Below, one piece after another: positions 27,868 to 37,255 of a stretch of DNA of 64,000 nt. The stretch spans positions 62,001-126,000 of the forward strand of contig NZ_JANQDU010000005.1 of NCBI RefSeq assembly GCF_024723735.1, given 5' to 3'. This DNA is from Frigidibacter sp. ROC022. Its GTDB lineage: Bacteria > Pseudomonadota > Alphaproteobacteria > Rhodobacterales > Rhodobacteraceae. The notes beneath the pieces are model-generated. The model saw nothing but the letters and a program-made list of their open reading frames with translations, ran no database searches and was not told the DNA's origin. Positions within the stretch are counted from its first letter, which is position 1, and each line of letters opens with the position of its first letter. The position numbers and the translations under genes are program-made.

Positions 27868-30012
27868 CTAGCGTGCGCAGGAGCCGCGGTCGATACGCCC
27901 GTCGTTGCCGAACCCGTTCAGTGCCACTTTCAGGCCCACGTCGGTGGTCGGCTCCACACTAGTCGAGGAGGTGAAGCGACGCGAGAGGGAAAGATCCAAC
28001 GTCACACATTCGTTGCTGTAAGCCAGGCCGAGGCTGGCCGAGGCGGCGCGATCGACCTCGGCATCATAGCGGATGCCGAACTGGCCGGTCCAGTTCCGTC
28101 CCAGCTTGTAGGAGCCGTCCAGCGTGACTTCGTTCGTCTGGCTGTCCAGGCCAATATCGGGATCGGCGATCAGCCAGATGTAGCTCGCGCCCAGGTTCAG
28201 TTTCGTGTCGGAATAGGTCAGCCGGGTTTCCGATTTCGTGACCGAGAGACTGTCATCCAGCAGGGTGCGGCTGCTCAGCCCGAGGCGCGAGCCGATGCCA
28301 AGCCGGAACCCGAGCAGCCAGTCCGAGGAACTTCCGTCGAGCCCGCTGGAGGCGGTGAAGCCCGAATCCGCCTGGCTCCGGAACACCCGTCCCACCGTGG
28401 CCCCCATCGACCAGCCCTGGGGGGCGAAATGGGACCATTTCAGCCCGACCGCCGCGCGCAGGCCGGTCTCCTGCCCATCGTGACCCGGATAGCGGTTCAG
28501 CGAAAGCAGGTTGCCTTCGTCGAATTCCACCAGGGCGCTGTCCTCGTTGGGCGGCAAGGTCCCGTAGCTCTTTGACCAGGCAACCTGCGCCAGCGGCTCC
28601 AGCACCGAGGTCGCGCCACCGGCGGTGGTGCGCGCCAGGGGCCAGCGCAGGGTCAAGCCCAGGGCCGGCGTGACCAGAGAGAACCGTCCGGGGTAGGTAC
28701 TGTCCTGGCTGACGGAATAGGCATCGGCGGTCAGGCGGCCCTCGAACTCGGCCTCGATCCCGGGCCCGAAGATTTCGCTTCGCCGCCATCCGGCCTGAAA
28801 GCCCAGCCGGACCACGTCGCGGCCGTCGATATCGACGTCCGAGGTCCGCTGGTGGCCCTGCAGGGTCAGGGCGAAGCTCCCTTCGCCCCCCGCCAGACCG
28901 GGGAACCGCTTTTCCCAGGTCGCGCTGCCAAGGAAATAGGGAAGCGTGTCCTCGATCGGGATCTCGCTGTCGCGCAGGGTGCGGAAGTTGATCAGGCGGC
29001 CGACGATTCGCTCGTTGCGCCGAATCCGGTCGGCGCGGAGGAACGAGGTCAGCCGGTCGGCATCCGAATAGCCGTAGTCCAGCAGGTAGTCCGTCTCGGT
29101 CGTCAATTCCACCGCGAAGCTCAGGCGGAAATCGCGGGGCAGGTCGAAACGGCCCTGGCCGAAGAGGTATCCGCGGGTCAGGTCTGGCAGCAGGGTGTCG
29201 CGGCTCAGCGCGCCCTCGAATTCGATCCGGCCGCGGCGGAACGCCTGCCGATAGCGCATTTCGAGCGTCCGGGTCTGGGCCGAGACATAGGGCGTGAAGG
29301 TCAGGTCCCGGCTGTCGCCCAGGGCGATGAAATAGGGCACCTTCAGTCCCGTGCCCAGAAGGCTGGTGCTGCGCAGGTCGGGAATCAGGAAGCCGGTCGC
29401 ACGTTTCAGGGTCGGATCGGGCAGGCGCAGACGCGGCAGCCAGAGCACCGGCAGATCGAGAACCCGGAAGGTGGCATCGTCGAAATAGAGCTGCCGGGCT
29501 TCCTGGTCATGGACCACGCGGCGGGCCCGGATCGACCAGAGAGGCACCGGATTGTCGGCACAGACCTGGCAGGAGGAGGCGACGGTCTTGGACAGTTCGG
29601 TATAGCGGCCCTCGACCCGGCGGACCTGCGCGGCGGCCAGTTGCAGCTTCTGGTCCAGCACCAGACGGGCCGAGCTCAGGATGCCGTTGCGAAGATCCGC
29701 GTCCAGTTCGGCGGCATCGGCCAGGATCAGGACGCTGTCGCCCTCGACCAGAGTGATCGGCCCCTCGATCACCAGCTTGCCCGTCGCCCGGTCGAAGCTG
29801 ATCCTGCTCGCCCGCATCCGGGCACTGCCATAGATCACCTCCACCGAACCCTCGGCCACCAGCCGTGCCGCCCCCTCGACCCGGACCCGGTCGGCGATCA
29901 GCGCCGCCGGCCCCTGCTCGGTCTCGACCGAGGCGCCGCCCTGCGCCATGGCCGGGGCCGCGAGGCCCAGGCTCAACGCCAGATACAGCGAGATGGCCGC
30001 CAGACACCGCAT
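27868..30012 (-). CDS. lptD: LPS-assembly protein LptD
   Basis: 714 residues from the ATG at 30012. A signal peptide (about 24 residues ending AMAQG) is followed by an OstA/LptA-like jellyroll (LIADRVRVEGAARLVAEGSVEV) and a large beta-barrel. Cysteines occur in SCQVC, NECVTL and RGSC near the C-terminus, consistent with disulfide-dependent LptD maturation. It inserts LPS in the outer leaflet. Its start overlaps the lptG stop. A continuous open frame upstream of 30012 is an accident of lptG in another frame. Confidence 0.95.
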   Translation of the reverse strand: MRCLAAISLYLALSLGLAAPAMAQGGASVETEQGPAALIADRVRVEGAARLVAEGSVEVIYGSARMRASRISFDRATGKLVIEGPITLVEGDSVLILADAAELDADLRNGILSSARLVLDQKLQLAAAQVRRVEGRYTELSKTVASSCQVCADNPVPLWSIRARRVVHDQEARQLYFDDATFRVLDLPVLWLPRLRLPDPTLKRATGFLIPDLRSTSLLGTGLKVPYFIALGDSRDLTFTPYVSAQTRTLEMRYRQAFRRGRIEFEGALSRDTLLPDLTRGYLFGQGRFDLPRDFRLSFAVELTTETDYLLDYGYSDADRLTSFLRADRIRRNERIVGRLINFRTLRDSEIPIEDTLPYFLGSATWEKRFPGLAGGEGSFALTLQGHQRTSDVDIDGRDVVRLGFQAGWRRSEIFGPGIEAEFEGRLTADAYSVSQDSTYPGRFSLVTPALGLTLRWPLARTTAGGATSVLEPLAQVAWSKSYGTLPPNEDSALVEFDEGNLLSLNRYPGHDGQETGLRAAVGLKWSHFAPQGWSMGATVGRVFRSQADSGFTASSGLDGSSSDWLLGFRLGIGSRLGLSSRTLLDDSLSVTKSETRLTYSDTKLNLGASYIWLIADPDIGLDSQTNEVTLDGSYKLGRNWTGQFGIRYDAEVDRAASASLGLAYSNECVTLDLSLSRRFTSSTSVEPTTDVGLKVALNGFGNDGRIDRGSCAR

Positions 30013-31112
30013 CAGCCGTCTTCCAGATGCAAGAGCAGGCCCAGCGACAGCAGAACCGCGGCCACCGGAGGCGACCAGGCCGCCAGTTCCACCGGGATCT
30101 GGCCCCGGTCGCCAAGAACCTGCGCGAAGTTGCGGATGAAATACACGCCGAAGCCCATCATCAATGCCAGCAGCACCATGACACCCGAATGCCCGAAACG
30201 CACATGTCGCATGGTGAACCCGGCGCCGACCATGACCATGGCGGCCAGAAGCACCGGCAGGCTCAGCTCCATCTGGAACCAGACCCGGTGGCTGCGCGCC
30301 GAAAAGCCCGAATCTTCCAGTTGCCGGATGAACCGGGGCAGGTCCCAGATCGGGATTGATGAGGGGGTGCCGAAACTGTCGCGGATCCGGTCCACGGTGA
30401 GATCCGATTCCAGCACCATCTTGTCGGTGCGCACCGCCTCGCGCTCGGGATTGGCGATGCTGTCGTCGAATCGCCACTCCTTGACGCCGGTCAGTTGCCA
30501 GGCGCCATCGGCCAGATGCGCCCGGTCGGCCTCGATTCGATAGGCCGGGCTGCCATCGGGGTCGAAGCCCAGAAAGGTGACCGACTTCAACTCGGTGCCG
30601 TCGAGGCTGGAATCGGAGGCGCGGATCACGGTCTGGCCGTCGGCGCCGCCCTGACGCAGCCACAGCGCGCCCTGGCTCAGCGACAGGACCGAGGCAGTCT
30701 GCGGATTGAACCTGTTGGCCAGCACCTCGTATTGCTTCGAGGTCGCCGCCACGATCGGGTTCAGCCCGGCCACCGCCAGGACGCCCAGAATCGCCGCCAC
30801 CGCCACCGGCGCGGTCAGCGACCACAGCGCCGAACGGCCCGCCGCACGGCTGATCACCAGTTCCGAAGTCCGTGCCAGGTTGAGAAACAGGATCACCGAG
30901 GCGAGGATGGTGATCAGTGGCAATATCCGGGCCAGCCCGGCCGGCAGGTTCAGCAAGGTCAGCCGCAGCACCTCCACGAAGCCGATATCGGCCATGTCGA
31001 AGCTGCGGATCTGTTCGAGCATGTCGATCAGCCCCAGCATGGCGGCGAAGGTCAGGAAGGTGCCGAGAAACACCGTCAGGAATCGCCGGGCAAAATAGAG
31101 ATGCAGCGTCAC
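30012..31112 (-). CDS. lptG: LPS export permease LptG
   Basis: 366 residues with the YjgP/YjgQ layout: three membrane helices, a periplasmic jellyroll (about 130-260), then three more helices. The N-terminal MTLHLYFARRFL and C-terminal VYFIRNFAQVLG are typical for LptG. With LptF and LptB it forms the inner-membrane extractor of LPS. ATGA overlap with lptF. Confidence 0.95.
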   Translation of the reverse strand: MTLHLYFARRFLTVFLGTFLTFAAMLGLIDMLEQIRSFDMADIGFVEVLRLTLLNLPAGLARILPLITILASVILFLNLARTSELVISRAAGRSALWSLTAPVAVAAILGVLAVAGLNPIVAATSKQYEVLANRFNPQTASVLSLSQGALWLRQGGADGQTVIRASDSSLDGTELKSVTFLGFDPDGSPAYRIEADRAHLADGAWQLTGVKEWRFDDSIANPEREAVRTDKMVLESDLTVDRIRDSFGTPSSIPIWDLPRFIRQLEDSGFSARSHRVWFQMELSLPVLLAAMVMVGAGFTMRHVRFGHSGVMVLLALMMGFGVYFIRNFAQVLGDRGQIPVELAAWSPPVAAVLLSLGLLLHLEDG

Positions 31113-32254
31113 GACAGCGCCTCACCATGCTCCACGGCGGCGCGTCCGCGGCGGGTGAACAGCGCCGGCCGCGCCGCGACCCACAGCGACACCGTGGACA
31201 TCGCCAGCCCGGCCAGGCTGGCCACATAGGCCAGCGGCCAGAGATCGCCATCGCGCCGCACCAGCCCGGCCATGGCATTGTCGAGCGATTTCAGCACGAT
31301 CAGGGCGAAGATGGCGCCCAGGATCTGGCGCCAGAGGCCAAAGCGCGAAAAGCCCCCGACCAGCAATGCCGAGAATCCGGTCAGCGCCGCCACCAGCGCC
31401 AGCAGGGCCTGGCTGATCCGGCCGTGCCCCTCGTAGCGCAGCTGCCCGGCGGTGGCGCCGGTCTCGTCGATCGCCGCCTGGTCGGGGAACAGCAGCGTCA
31501 AGGTCGGCATCTCGCGGGCCGAGCGCCGGGTCGAGGGTGTGGATTTGATCAGGGCGCCGATATCATAGGAAAAATCGGTGAACCGGGTGATCGCCAGGCT
31601 TTCGTCATGCAGCCGCAGGGTCTGGGCCATGCCGTCGAACATGACCAGCTTCGGCCCGGTGTCCGAACGCACCAGCAGCGCCCGCTTGGCGGTATAGGTG
31701 GTGCGCTGGCTGTCCGAGGTGGCATCCGACAGGAAGATGTCGCGCAGTTCGCCCTCGCGGGTGATCTCGCGGATGTAGAAGGTGATCCCGTCCGCCGGGT
31801 GCAGGAACTGGCCTTCGGTCAGCAGCCGGGCGGTGACGTTCTGGTTGATCTCCGACTGCCTCGCGTTGAAGGCCCGGATCGAGGCCGGCACCAGGAAATG
31901 GGTCAGGACCGAGATCAGCGCCGCCACGATCAGCCCGAAGACCACCACCGGCCGTGCCAGCCGCCAGGGGCTGTAGCCGGTGGCCTGCACCACCACCAGT
32001 TCGCTGTCCGAGGCCAGCCGGTTGCTGACATAGACCGTGGCCGCGAATGCCGCCATCGGCAGCACGATGCGGATCACGTTGGGCAGGCTCAGCGCGGTGA
32101 ATTCCAGGAACACGATCGCGGTCTGGCCGTTGGCGATCAGCTGGTCGAACAGCGCCACCGCCCGGTTGACCCAGTAGATCGAGACCAGGATCAGCGAGAA
32201 GAAGCCGAACAGAACCATGAACTGGCCCAGCAGATAGCGGTCGAATCTGGGCAA
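31109..32254 (-). CDS. lptF: LPS export permease LptF
   Basis: 381 residues from a TTG start at 32254, chosen because GGAGGAG lies six bases upstream and no ATG fits. Same six-helix plus jellyroll layout as LptG, with RFDRYLLGQF at the N-terminus and SELVVVQATGYSPWRLARPV as the coupling region. It is the first gene of the run lptF-lptG-lptD-surA-pdxA-rsmA; the first three cooperate directly in LPS transport. It diverges from pepA with a 129-bp gap. Confidence 0.95.
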   Translation of the reverse strand: MPRFDRYLLGQFMVLFGFFSLILVSIYWVNRAVALFDQLIANGQTAIVFLEFTALSLPNVIRIVLPMAAFAATVYVSNRLASDSELVVVQATGYSPWRLARPVVVFGLIVAALISVLTHFLVPASIRAFNARQSEINQNVTARLLTEGQFLHPADGITFYIREITREGELRDIFLSDATSDSQRTTYTAKRALLVRSDTGPKLVMFDGMAQTLRLHDESLAITRFTDFSYDIGALIKSTPSTRRSAREMPTLTLLFPDQAAIDETGATAGQLRYEGHGRISQALLALVAALTGFSALLVGGFSRFGLWRQILGAIFALIVLKSLDNAMAGLVRRDGDLWPLAYVASLAGLAMSTVSLWVAARPALFTRRGRAAVEHGEALS

Positions 32255-32383
32255 TGGCTCCTCCGGACAGTCGTTGGGCGCAGCTTATCCGCTCCGGCGC
32301 GGCGCGAAAACTGGTATCTGGCCAAGACAGGGACCCTGTCGTAGGTCTTGGAGCGAACGGCGGATCACCGCTTGGAGGATAGA

Positions 32384-33877
32384 ATGACCGACCTGATCGC
32401 ATTGGACCTTTTGCCGGCCGAGGCCGAAACCCTTCTGAAAGCGCCGGGGCGGCTGGCGTTGATCGCCGAGGCCGGCGAGACGCTGTCGCCGCTGCAACGG
32501 CGCCTGGACCGGGCGATGCGGGGCGGGCTGAAACGGGCGGTGGCCAGCGAGGTCTTCGGCAAGCTGAAACCGGGCGAGGCGATGACGCTGTCCTTCCCGC
32601 CGGGAATCGAGGCCGAGGCGGTGATCCTGGCGCGGCTGCCGAAGCGGGCCGGGGTCGAGGCGTCGCGCAAGGCCGGGGCCGCCATCGCCAAGGCAGCCTC
32701 GGGCAAGGCGCTGACCCTGCTGGCGGGCAACCGCCGTGATGCGGCGGACCTGGCGCTTGGCGTGATGCTGCGCAGCTATGCCTTCACCGCCCACAAGACC
32801 GCCGAGGAGGATCCGCCCGAGGGCGTCCGGATGCTGGTCTCGAACCCCGAAGCGCTGGCCGCGCCGGTCGAACGGGCCCGGGCTCTGGCGGCCGGCGTGT
32901 TCTGGACCCGCGACCTCGTCAACGAACCGGCCAATGTGCTGACCACCACCGAATTCGCCTCGCGGCTGGAGGAACTGACCGCGCTCGGCGTCGAGGTCGA
33001 GGTGCTGGACGAGCCGGCGCTGGAGAAACTGGGGATGCGGACGCTGCTGTCGGTCGGGCAGGGCTCGGAGACCCCGACCAGGGTCGTGGTCATGCAGTGG
33101 AAAGGCGCCGAAGGGGCGCCCTTCGCGCTGGTCGGCAAGGGCGTCGTCTTCGATACCGGCGGGATTTCCCTGAAACCCGCCGGCGGGATGGAAGACATGA
33201 CCATGGACATGGGCGGCGCCGGCACCGTGGCCGGCACCATGAAGGCCCTGGCCCTGCGCAAGGCCAAGGCGCATGTCGTCGGCCTGGTCGGCCTGGTCGA
33301 GAACATGCCCGACGGGCGGGCCACGCGGCCCGGCGACGTGGTGCGCTCGATGAAGGGCGACACGGTCGAGATCATCAACACCGATGCCGAGGGACGGCTG
33401 GTCCTGGCCGATGTCCTTTGGTACGCGCAGGAGCGGTTCAAGCCGGTCGGCATGGTCAACCTTGCCACCCTGACCGGCGCGATCATCGTCGGGCTCGGGC
33501 ATGAGTTCGCTGGCGTTTTCTCCAACAATGACAAGTTCGTAGGAGACTTTCTTAAAGCTGCGAATGCCGAGGCCGAAGGCGCCTGGCGGATGCCTCTGTC
33601 GCCGGCGCTGGACAAGCAGCTCAAGTCGAATATCGCCGATATGAAGAATGTCGGCGGGCGGCCCGGCGGCTCGATCACCGCGGCGATGTTCCTGAACCGC
33701 TTCGTCAAGCCGGAAGTGCCCTGGATCCATCTCGACATCGCCGGGGTCGCCTCGGTCAAGAACGGCACCGACCTGGCGCCCAAGGGGGCAACCGGCTGGG
33801 GCGTGCTGGCGCTGAACCGTCTGATCGAGACCGGCTACGAGCCGCGGCCCGAGGGCAAGACCGGGAAGCGGGGCTAG
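32384..33877 (+). CDS. pepA: Leucyl aminopeptidase (M17)
   Basis: 497 residues from ATG 32384 with TTGGAGGAT upstream. The M17 signature NTDAEGRL is at 332-339. The N-terminal domain and the metal-binding region (GKGVVFDTGGISLKP) are complete. The enzyme is a cytoplasmic hexameric aminopeptidase; in E. coli PepA also binds DNA, which cannot be inferred here. It is followed by holC, a frequent neighbour. The stretch 33508-33567 uses GTT, GTA, GGA, CTT and AAA codons unlike the surrounding gene. Confidence 0.96.
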   Translation: MTDLIALDLLPAEAETLLKAPGRLALIAEAGETLSPLQRRLDRAMRGGLKRAVASEVFGKLKPGEAMTLSFPPGIEAEAVILARLPKRAGVEASRKAGAAIAKAASGKALTLLAGNRRDAADLALGVMLRSYAFTAHKTAEEDPPEGVRMLVSNPEALAAPVERARALAAGVFWTRDLVNEPANVLTTTEFASRLEELTALGVEVEVLDEPALEKLGMRTLLSVGQGSETPTRVVVMQWKGAEGAPFALVGKGVVFDTGGISLKPAGGMEDMTMDMGGAGTVAGTMKALALRKAKAHVVGLVGLVENMPDGRATRPGDVVRSMKGDTVEIINTDAEGRLVLADVLWYAQERFKPVGMVNLATLTGAIIVGLGHEFAGVFSNNDKFVGDFLKAANAEAEGAWRMPLSPALDKQLKSNIADMKNVGGRPGGSITAAMFLNRFVKPEVPWIHLDIAGVASVKNGTDLAPKGATGWGVLALNRLIETGYEPRPEGKTGKRG

Positions 33878-33882
33878 CCGCC

Positions 33883-34347
33883 GTGGGCGAGGCCTGGTTC
33901 TACCATCTGACCGACAGCCCGGTGGAGGTGACCCTGCCGATGCTGCTGGAAAAGTCGCTGGAGCGCGGCCAGCGGGTGGTGGTGCGGGGCCGCGACAAGG
34001 CGCGGCTCGACTGGCTGGACGAACGGCTCTGGCTGGGGGCGCGGGACGCTTTCCTGCCGCATGGGCGCGACGGCGGACCGCATGATGCCGACCAGCCGGT
34101 GCTGCTGACCTGCGGCCGCGAGCGGGCCAACGGAGCGGCCTTCCTGATGGCGGTCGACGGTGCCGAGGTCGGGGTCGAGGATCTGGAGCAGGTTGAACGC
34201 GCCTGTGTTCTCTTCGACGGCAACGATCCGGAGGCGGTCGAGGTGGCGCGGGGCCAGTGGCGGCTGCTGACCGGGGCCGGGGCCCGGGCCTTCTACTGGG
34301 CCGAGAGCGGCGGCCGCTGGCAGAAGAAGGCCGAGAGTGGCGGCTAG
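33883..34347 (+). CDS. holC: DNA polymerase III subunit chi
   Basis: 154 residues from GTG 33883, five bases after the pepA stop. The sequence has the HolC pattern: EAWFYHLTDSPVE at the start, LLEKSLERGQRVVVRG and LWLGARDAFLPHG. Chi links the clamp loader to single-strand binding protein. The pepA-holC pair supports the assignment. Confidence 0.93.
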   Translation: MGEAWFYHLTDSPVEVTLPMLLEKSLERGQRVVVRGRDKARLDWLDERLWLGARDAFLPHGRDGGPHDADQPVLLTCGRERANGAAFLMAVDGAEVGVEDLEQVERACVLFDGNDPEAVEVARGQWRLLTGAGARAFYWAESGGRWQKKAESGG

Positions 34348-34350
34348 AAG

Positions 34351-34405
34351 GGCGGCGCCGGGGGCTGTCTGCCCCCGGACCCCCGAGAGTATTTGGAAGG
34401 CAAAG
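34351..34405 (+). repeat. Dispersed intergenic hairpin element, copy D
   Basis: An 8-bp stem CCGGGGGC-TGTCT-GCCCCCGG (34358-34378) is followed by ACCCCCGAGAGTATTTGG and AAGGCAAAG. The tail ends only six bases before the ccmA ATG and contains its only purine-rich ribosome site (GGAAGG). Confidence 0.75.
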
Positions 34406-34410
34406 ATCGG

Positions 34411-35022
34411 ATGAACGCGCTGCTGGAGGCCGAGGAACTGAGCGTCGGGCGCGGCGGCGTGACCCTGTTGCAGGGGCTGTCCTTTGCCGTGGCGCAGGGC
34501 GAGGCGTTGGTGCTGCGCGGGCCGAACGGCTGCGGCAAGACCACGCTGATCCGGGCGCTGGCCGGGTTGCAGCCGGTGCTGGCCGGCGAGTTGCGCGGGG
34601 CCGAGGCGGTCTATGCCGGGCATCTCGACGGGATCAAGGCGCAGCTGACGGTGGCCGAGAACCTGCAGTTCTGGGCCCGGGTGATGGGCGGCGGCGGCAT
34701 CGACGCGGCGCTGGCGGCCTTCGACCTCGGGGCCCTGGCCGACCGCCCGGCGCGCAACCTCTCGGCCGGGCAGAAGCGACGGCTGGGCCTGGCACGGCTG
34801 CTTCTGGCGGGGCGGCCGCTCTGGCTGCTCGACGAACCGACGGTGTCCCTGGACAGCGCCTCGGTCGGCGCCTTTGCCGGGGTGGTCGAGAGCCATCTGG
34901 CGGGCGGCGGCGCGGCGGTGATCGCCACCCATGTCGATCTGGGATTGTCGGGCCGCGATCTCGACCTGCGCCCGTTCCGCGCCCTGACCCAGGCCGCGGA
35001 CGCTTTCGGAGACGGCTGGTGA
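34411..35022 (+). CDS. ccmA: Cytochrome c biogenesis heme exporter ATPase CcmA
   Basis: 203 residues. Walker [10 protein letters not shown], the signature [14 protein letters not shown] and Walker B LWLLDEPT are intact. CcmA powers heme attachment to CcmE in the CcmABCD complex at the inner membrane. Start ATG 34411 is the first in-frame ATG; the ribosome site is inside the tail of repeat copy D. It overlaps ccmB by 4 bp (GTGA). Confidence 0.93.
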   Translation: MNALLEAEELSVGRGGVTLLQGLSFAVAQGEALVLRGPNGCGKTTLIRALAGLQPVLAGELRGAEAVYAGHLDGIKAQLTVAENLQFWARVMGGGGIDAALAAFDLGALADRPARNLSAGQKRRLGLARLLLAGRPLWLLDEPTVSLDSASVGAFAGVVESHLAGGGAAVIATHVDLGLSGRDLDLRPFRALTQAADAFGDGW

Positions 35023-35675
35023 TCGCGCTCATCCTCCGCGACCTGCGTCTGGCGGTGCGGGCCGGCGGCGGTTTCGGCCTCGGCCTGGCCTTCTATCTGA
35101 TCGTCGCGGTGCTGGTGCCCCTGGGGGTCGGCCCCGAGGTGCAGGTGCTGGGACTGATCGCGCCCGGCGTGCTCTGGGTCGGGGCGCTGCTGTCGGCGCT
35201 GTTGTCGCTCGACCGGATGTTCGCGCTGGACTGGGAGGACGGCACGCTGGATCTTCTGGCGACCTCGCCGCTGCCGCTGGAATCGGTGGCGCTGGCCAAG
35301 ATGCTGGCGCATTGGCTGGTCACCGGCCTGCCGCTGATCGCGGTGGCGCCGGTGCTGGGGCTGCTGCTGAACCTGGCGCCCGAGGGCTATCTCTGGCTGC
35401 TGGTGTCGCTGGCGCTCGGCACCCCGGCGCTGAGCGCCATCGGGGCCTTCGGGGCGGCGCTGACCGTCGGGCTGAAGCGCGGCGGGCTGCTGATGTCGCT
35501 GCTGGTCCTGCCAATGTATGTGCCCACCCTGGTCTTCGGTGCCCTGGCGGTGATCCGCGGTGCCGCCGGGCAGGCGGTGAGCACCCCGCTGGCGCTGCTG
35601 GCGGCGATCAGCCTTGGCGCCCTGGCGCTGCTGCCCTTCGCCGCGGGGCTGGCTTTGCGGCTGAACCTGCGCTGA
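35019..35675 (+). CDS. ccmB: Heme exporter membrane subunit CcmB
   Basis: 218 residues from GTG 35019, six membrane helices. The opening [17 protein letters not shown] and the loop [20 protein letters not shown] are diagnostic. It pairs with CcmA. The usual next genes ccmC, ccmD and ccmE are absent; an UxaA gene follows instead. Confidence 0.94.
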   Translation: MIALILRDLRLAVRAGGGFGLGLAFYLIVAVLVPLGVGPEVQVLGLIAPGVLWVGALLSALLSLDRMFALDWEDGTLDLLATSPLPLESVALAKMLAHWLVTGLPLIAVAPVLGLLLNLAPEGYLWLLVSLALGTPALSAIGAFGAALTVGLKRGGLLMSLLVLPMYVPTLVFGALAVIRGAAGQAVSTPLALLAAISLGALALLPFAAGLALRLNLR

Positions 35676-35734
35676 TCCCTCTTTTCGTCCTACCAGAGCC
35701 CGCCTATGCTGCCACCGCAGCCGAGGAGGACCAC

Positions 35735-37255
35735 ATGCCTGCGCCGATCATACTGTCACCGGGCGATTCCGTCGCCATCGTCACCGAACGCGCGAAAGCG
35801 GGAGAGCAACCGCTGGGCAGCGGGGTGGCGCTGGCCGGGCCGGTCTCTCCGGGGCACAAGCTGGCGCGGGTGGCGCTGGCCAAGGGCGACGCGGTGACCA
35901 AGTTCGGCCAGATCATCGGCTATGCGACCGAGGACATCCCGATCGGCGCCCATGTCCATACCCACAACTGCGCCTTCGGCGCGCATGAGCAGGATTACCA
36001 GATCGGGGTCGATCTGGAGGCGGCGCGGGCGGCGATTCCGCAGATGGCGCCGCGCAGCTTCCAGGGCTACCGCCGCCAGGGCCAGGTCGGCACCCGCAAC
36101 ATGATCGCGCTGATCTCCACGGTGAACTGCTCGGCCACGGTGATCCGCCGCGCCGCCGACGAGATCATGCTCTCGGGGATGCTGAAGGACTACCCTAATG
36201 TCGATGGCGTGGTCGCCTTCACCCATGGCACCGGCTGCGCCATGGATGTCGCCTCGCCGGGCTTCGGCAATCTGCAGCGGGTGCTCTGGGGCCATGCCAC
36301 CCATCCCAACATCGGCGCCGCGATCTTTGTCGGGCTGGGCTGCGAGATGATGCAGATCGCCCGGATGAAGCAGATGTTCGACGAGACCGGCTCGGACCGG
36401 TTCCACGGGCTGACGATCCAGGAGACCGGCGGCACCACCCGGACCATCGCCCGGATCATCGACTCGGTGAAGGAGCTGCTGCCCGAGGTGAACCGGGCGC
36501 GGCGCGAGACCGTGGATGCCTCGGAGTTGAAGGTCGCCCTGCAATGCGGTGGATCGGATGGATTTTCCGGGATCACCGCCAACCCGGCCCTGGGCGTCGC
36601 CACCGATATGCTGGTCGGTCTGGGCGGCACCGGGGTGCTGGCCGAGACGCCCGAGATCTACGGTGCCGAACAGCTCTTGCTGCGCCGTGCCGCCAGCCCC
36701 GCCGTGGCCGAGAAGCTGATCGAGCGGATCCGCTGGTGGGAGGATTACACGCGCATCCATGGCAGTTCGATGGACAACAACCCCTCGCCGGGCAACAAGG
36801 CCGGCGGGTTGACGACGATCCTGGAGAAATCGCTGGGCGCCGCGGCCAAGGGCGGATCGACCCCGCTGACCCAGGTGCTCGACTACGGGGCCAAGGTCAC
36901 CGAGAAGGGCTTCGTCTTCATGGATTCGCCGGGTTACGACCCGGCCTCGGTCACCGGCCAGATCGCCGGCGGCTGCCAGCTGGTGGTCTTCACCACCGGG
37001 CGCGGTTCGGCCTTCGGCTCGAAACCGGCGCCGACGATCAAGCTGGCGACAAACGACCGGCTCTATCAGGCGATGCCCGACGACATGGACATCAACTGTG
37101 GCGACGTGGTCAGCCAGGGTGTGAGCCTGCAGGCGAAAGGCACTGAAATCCTGGAGAAAATCCTGGCCGTGGCCTCCGGAGAACACAGCAAGTCCGAGGT
37201 GCTGAACCTCGGCGACAACGAATTCGTCCCCTGGCAGATCGGAGCGGTGATGTGA
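35735..37255 (+). CDS. UxaA/GarD-family sugar-acid dehydratase
   Basis: 506 residues from ATG 35735, with GAGGAGGA upstream. Residues about 10-90 form a SAF domain (ending HVHTHN), and the rest is the dehydratase domain with GFGNLQRVLWGH, GCEMMQI and CGGSDGFSGITANP. The family comprises Fe-dependent altronate, galactarate and related sugar-acid dehydratases; the full-length form has both domains. The following FAH-family gene overlaps by 4 bp (GTGA), so the two probably act in one pathway of aldonate or aldarate breakdown. Exact substrate unreadable. Confidence 0.88.
   Translation: MPAPIILSPGDSVAIVTERAKAGEQPLGSGVALAGPVSPGHKLARVALAKGDAVTKFGQIIGYATEDIPIGAHVHTHNCAFGAHEQDYQIGVDLEAARAAIPQMAPRSFQGYRRQGQVGTRNMIALISTVNCSATVIRRAADEIMLSGMLKDYPNVDGVVAFTHGTGCAMDVASPGFGNLQRVLWGHATHPNIGAAIFVGLGCEMMQIARMKQMFDETGSDRFHGLTIQETGGTTRTIARIIDSVKELLPEVNRARRETVDASELKVALQCGGSDGFSGITANPALGVATDMLVGLGGTGVLAETPEIYGAEQLLLRRAASPAVAEKLIERIRWWEDYTRIHGSSMDNNPSPGNKAGGLTTILEKSLGAAAKGGSTPLTQVLDYGAKVTEKGFVFMDSPGYDPASVTGQIAGGCQLVVFTTGRGSAFGSKPAPTIKLATNDRLYQAMPDDMDINCGDVVSQGVSLQAKGTEILEKILAVASGEHSKSEVLNLGDNEFVPWQIGAVM

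Noticed and set aside
27868-31278. Single reverse frame of 1136 codons seeming to fuse lptD with upstream sequence
   Set aside because: The part before 30012 is an out-of-frame shadow of lptG; lptD has its own signal peptide start at 30012.
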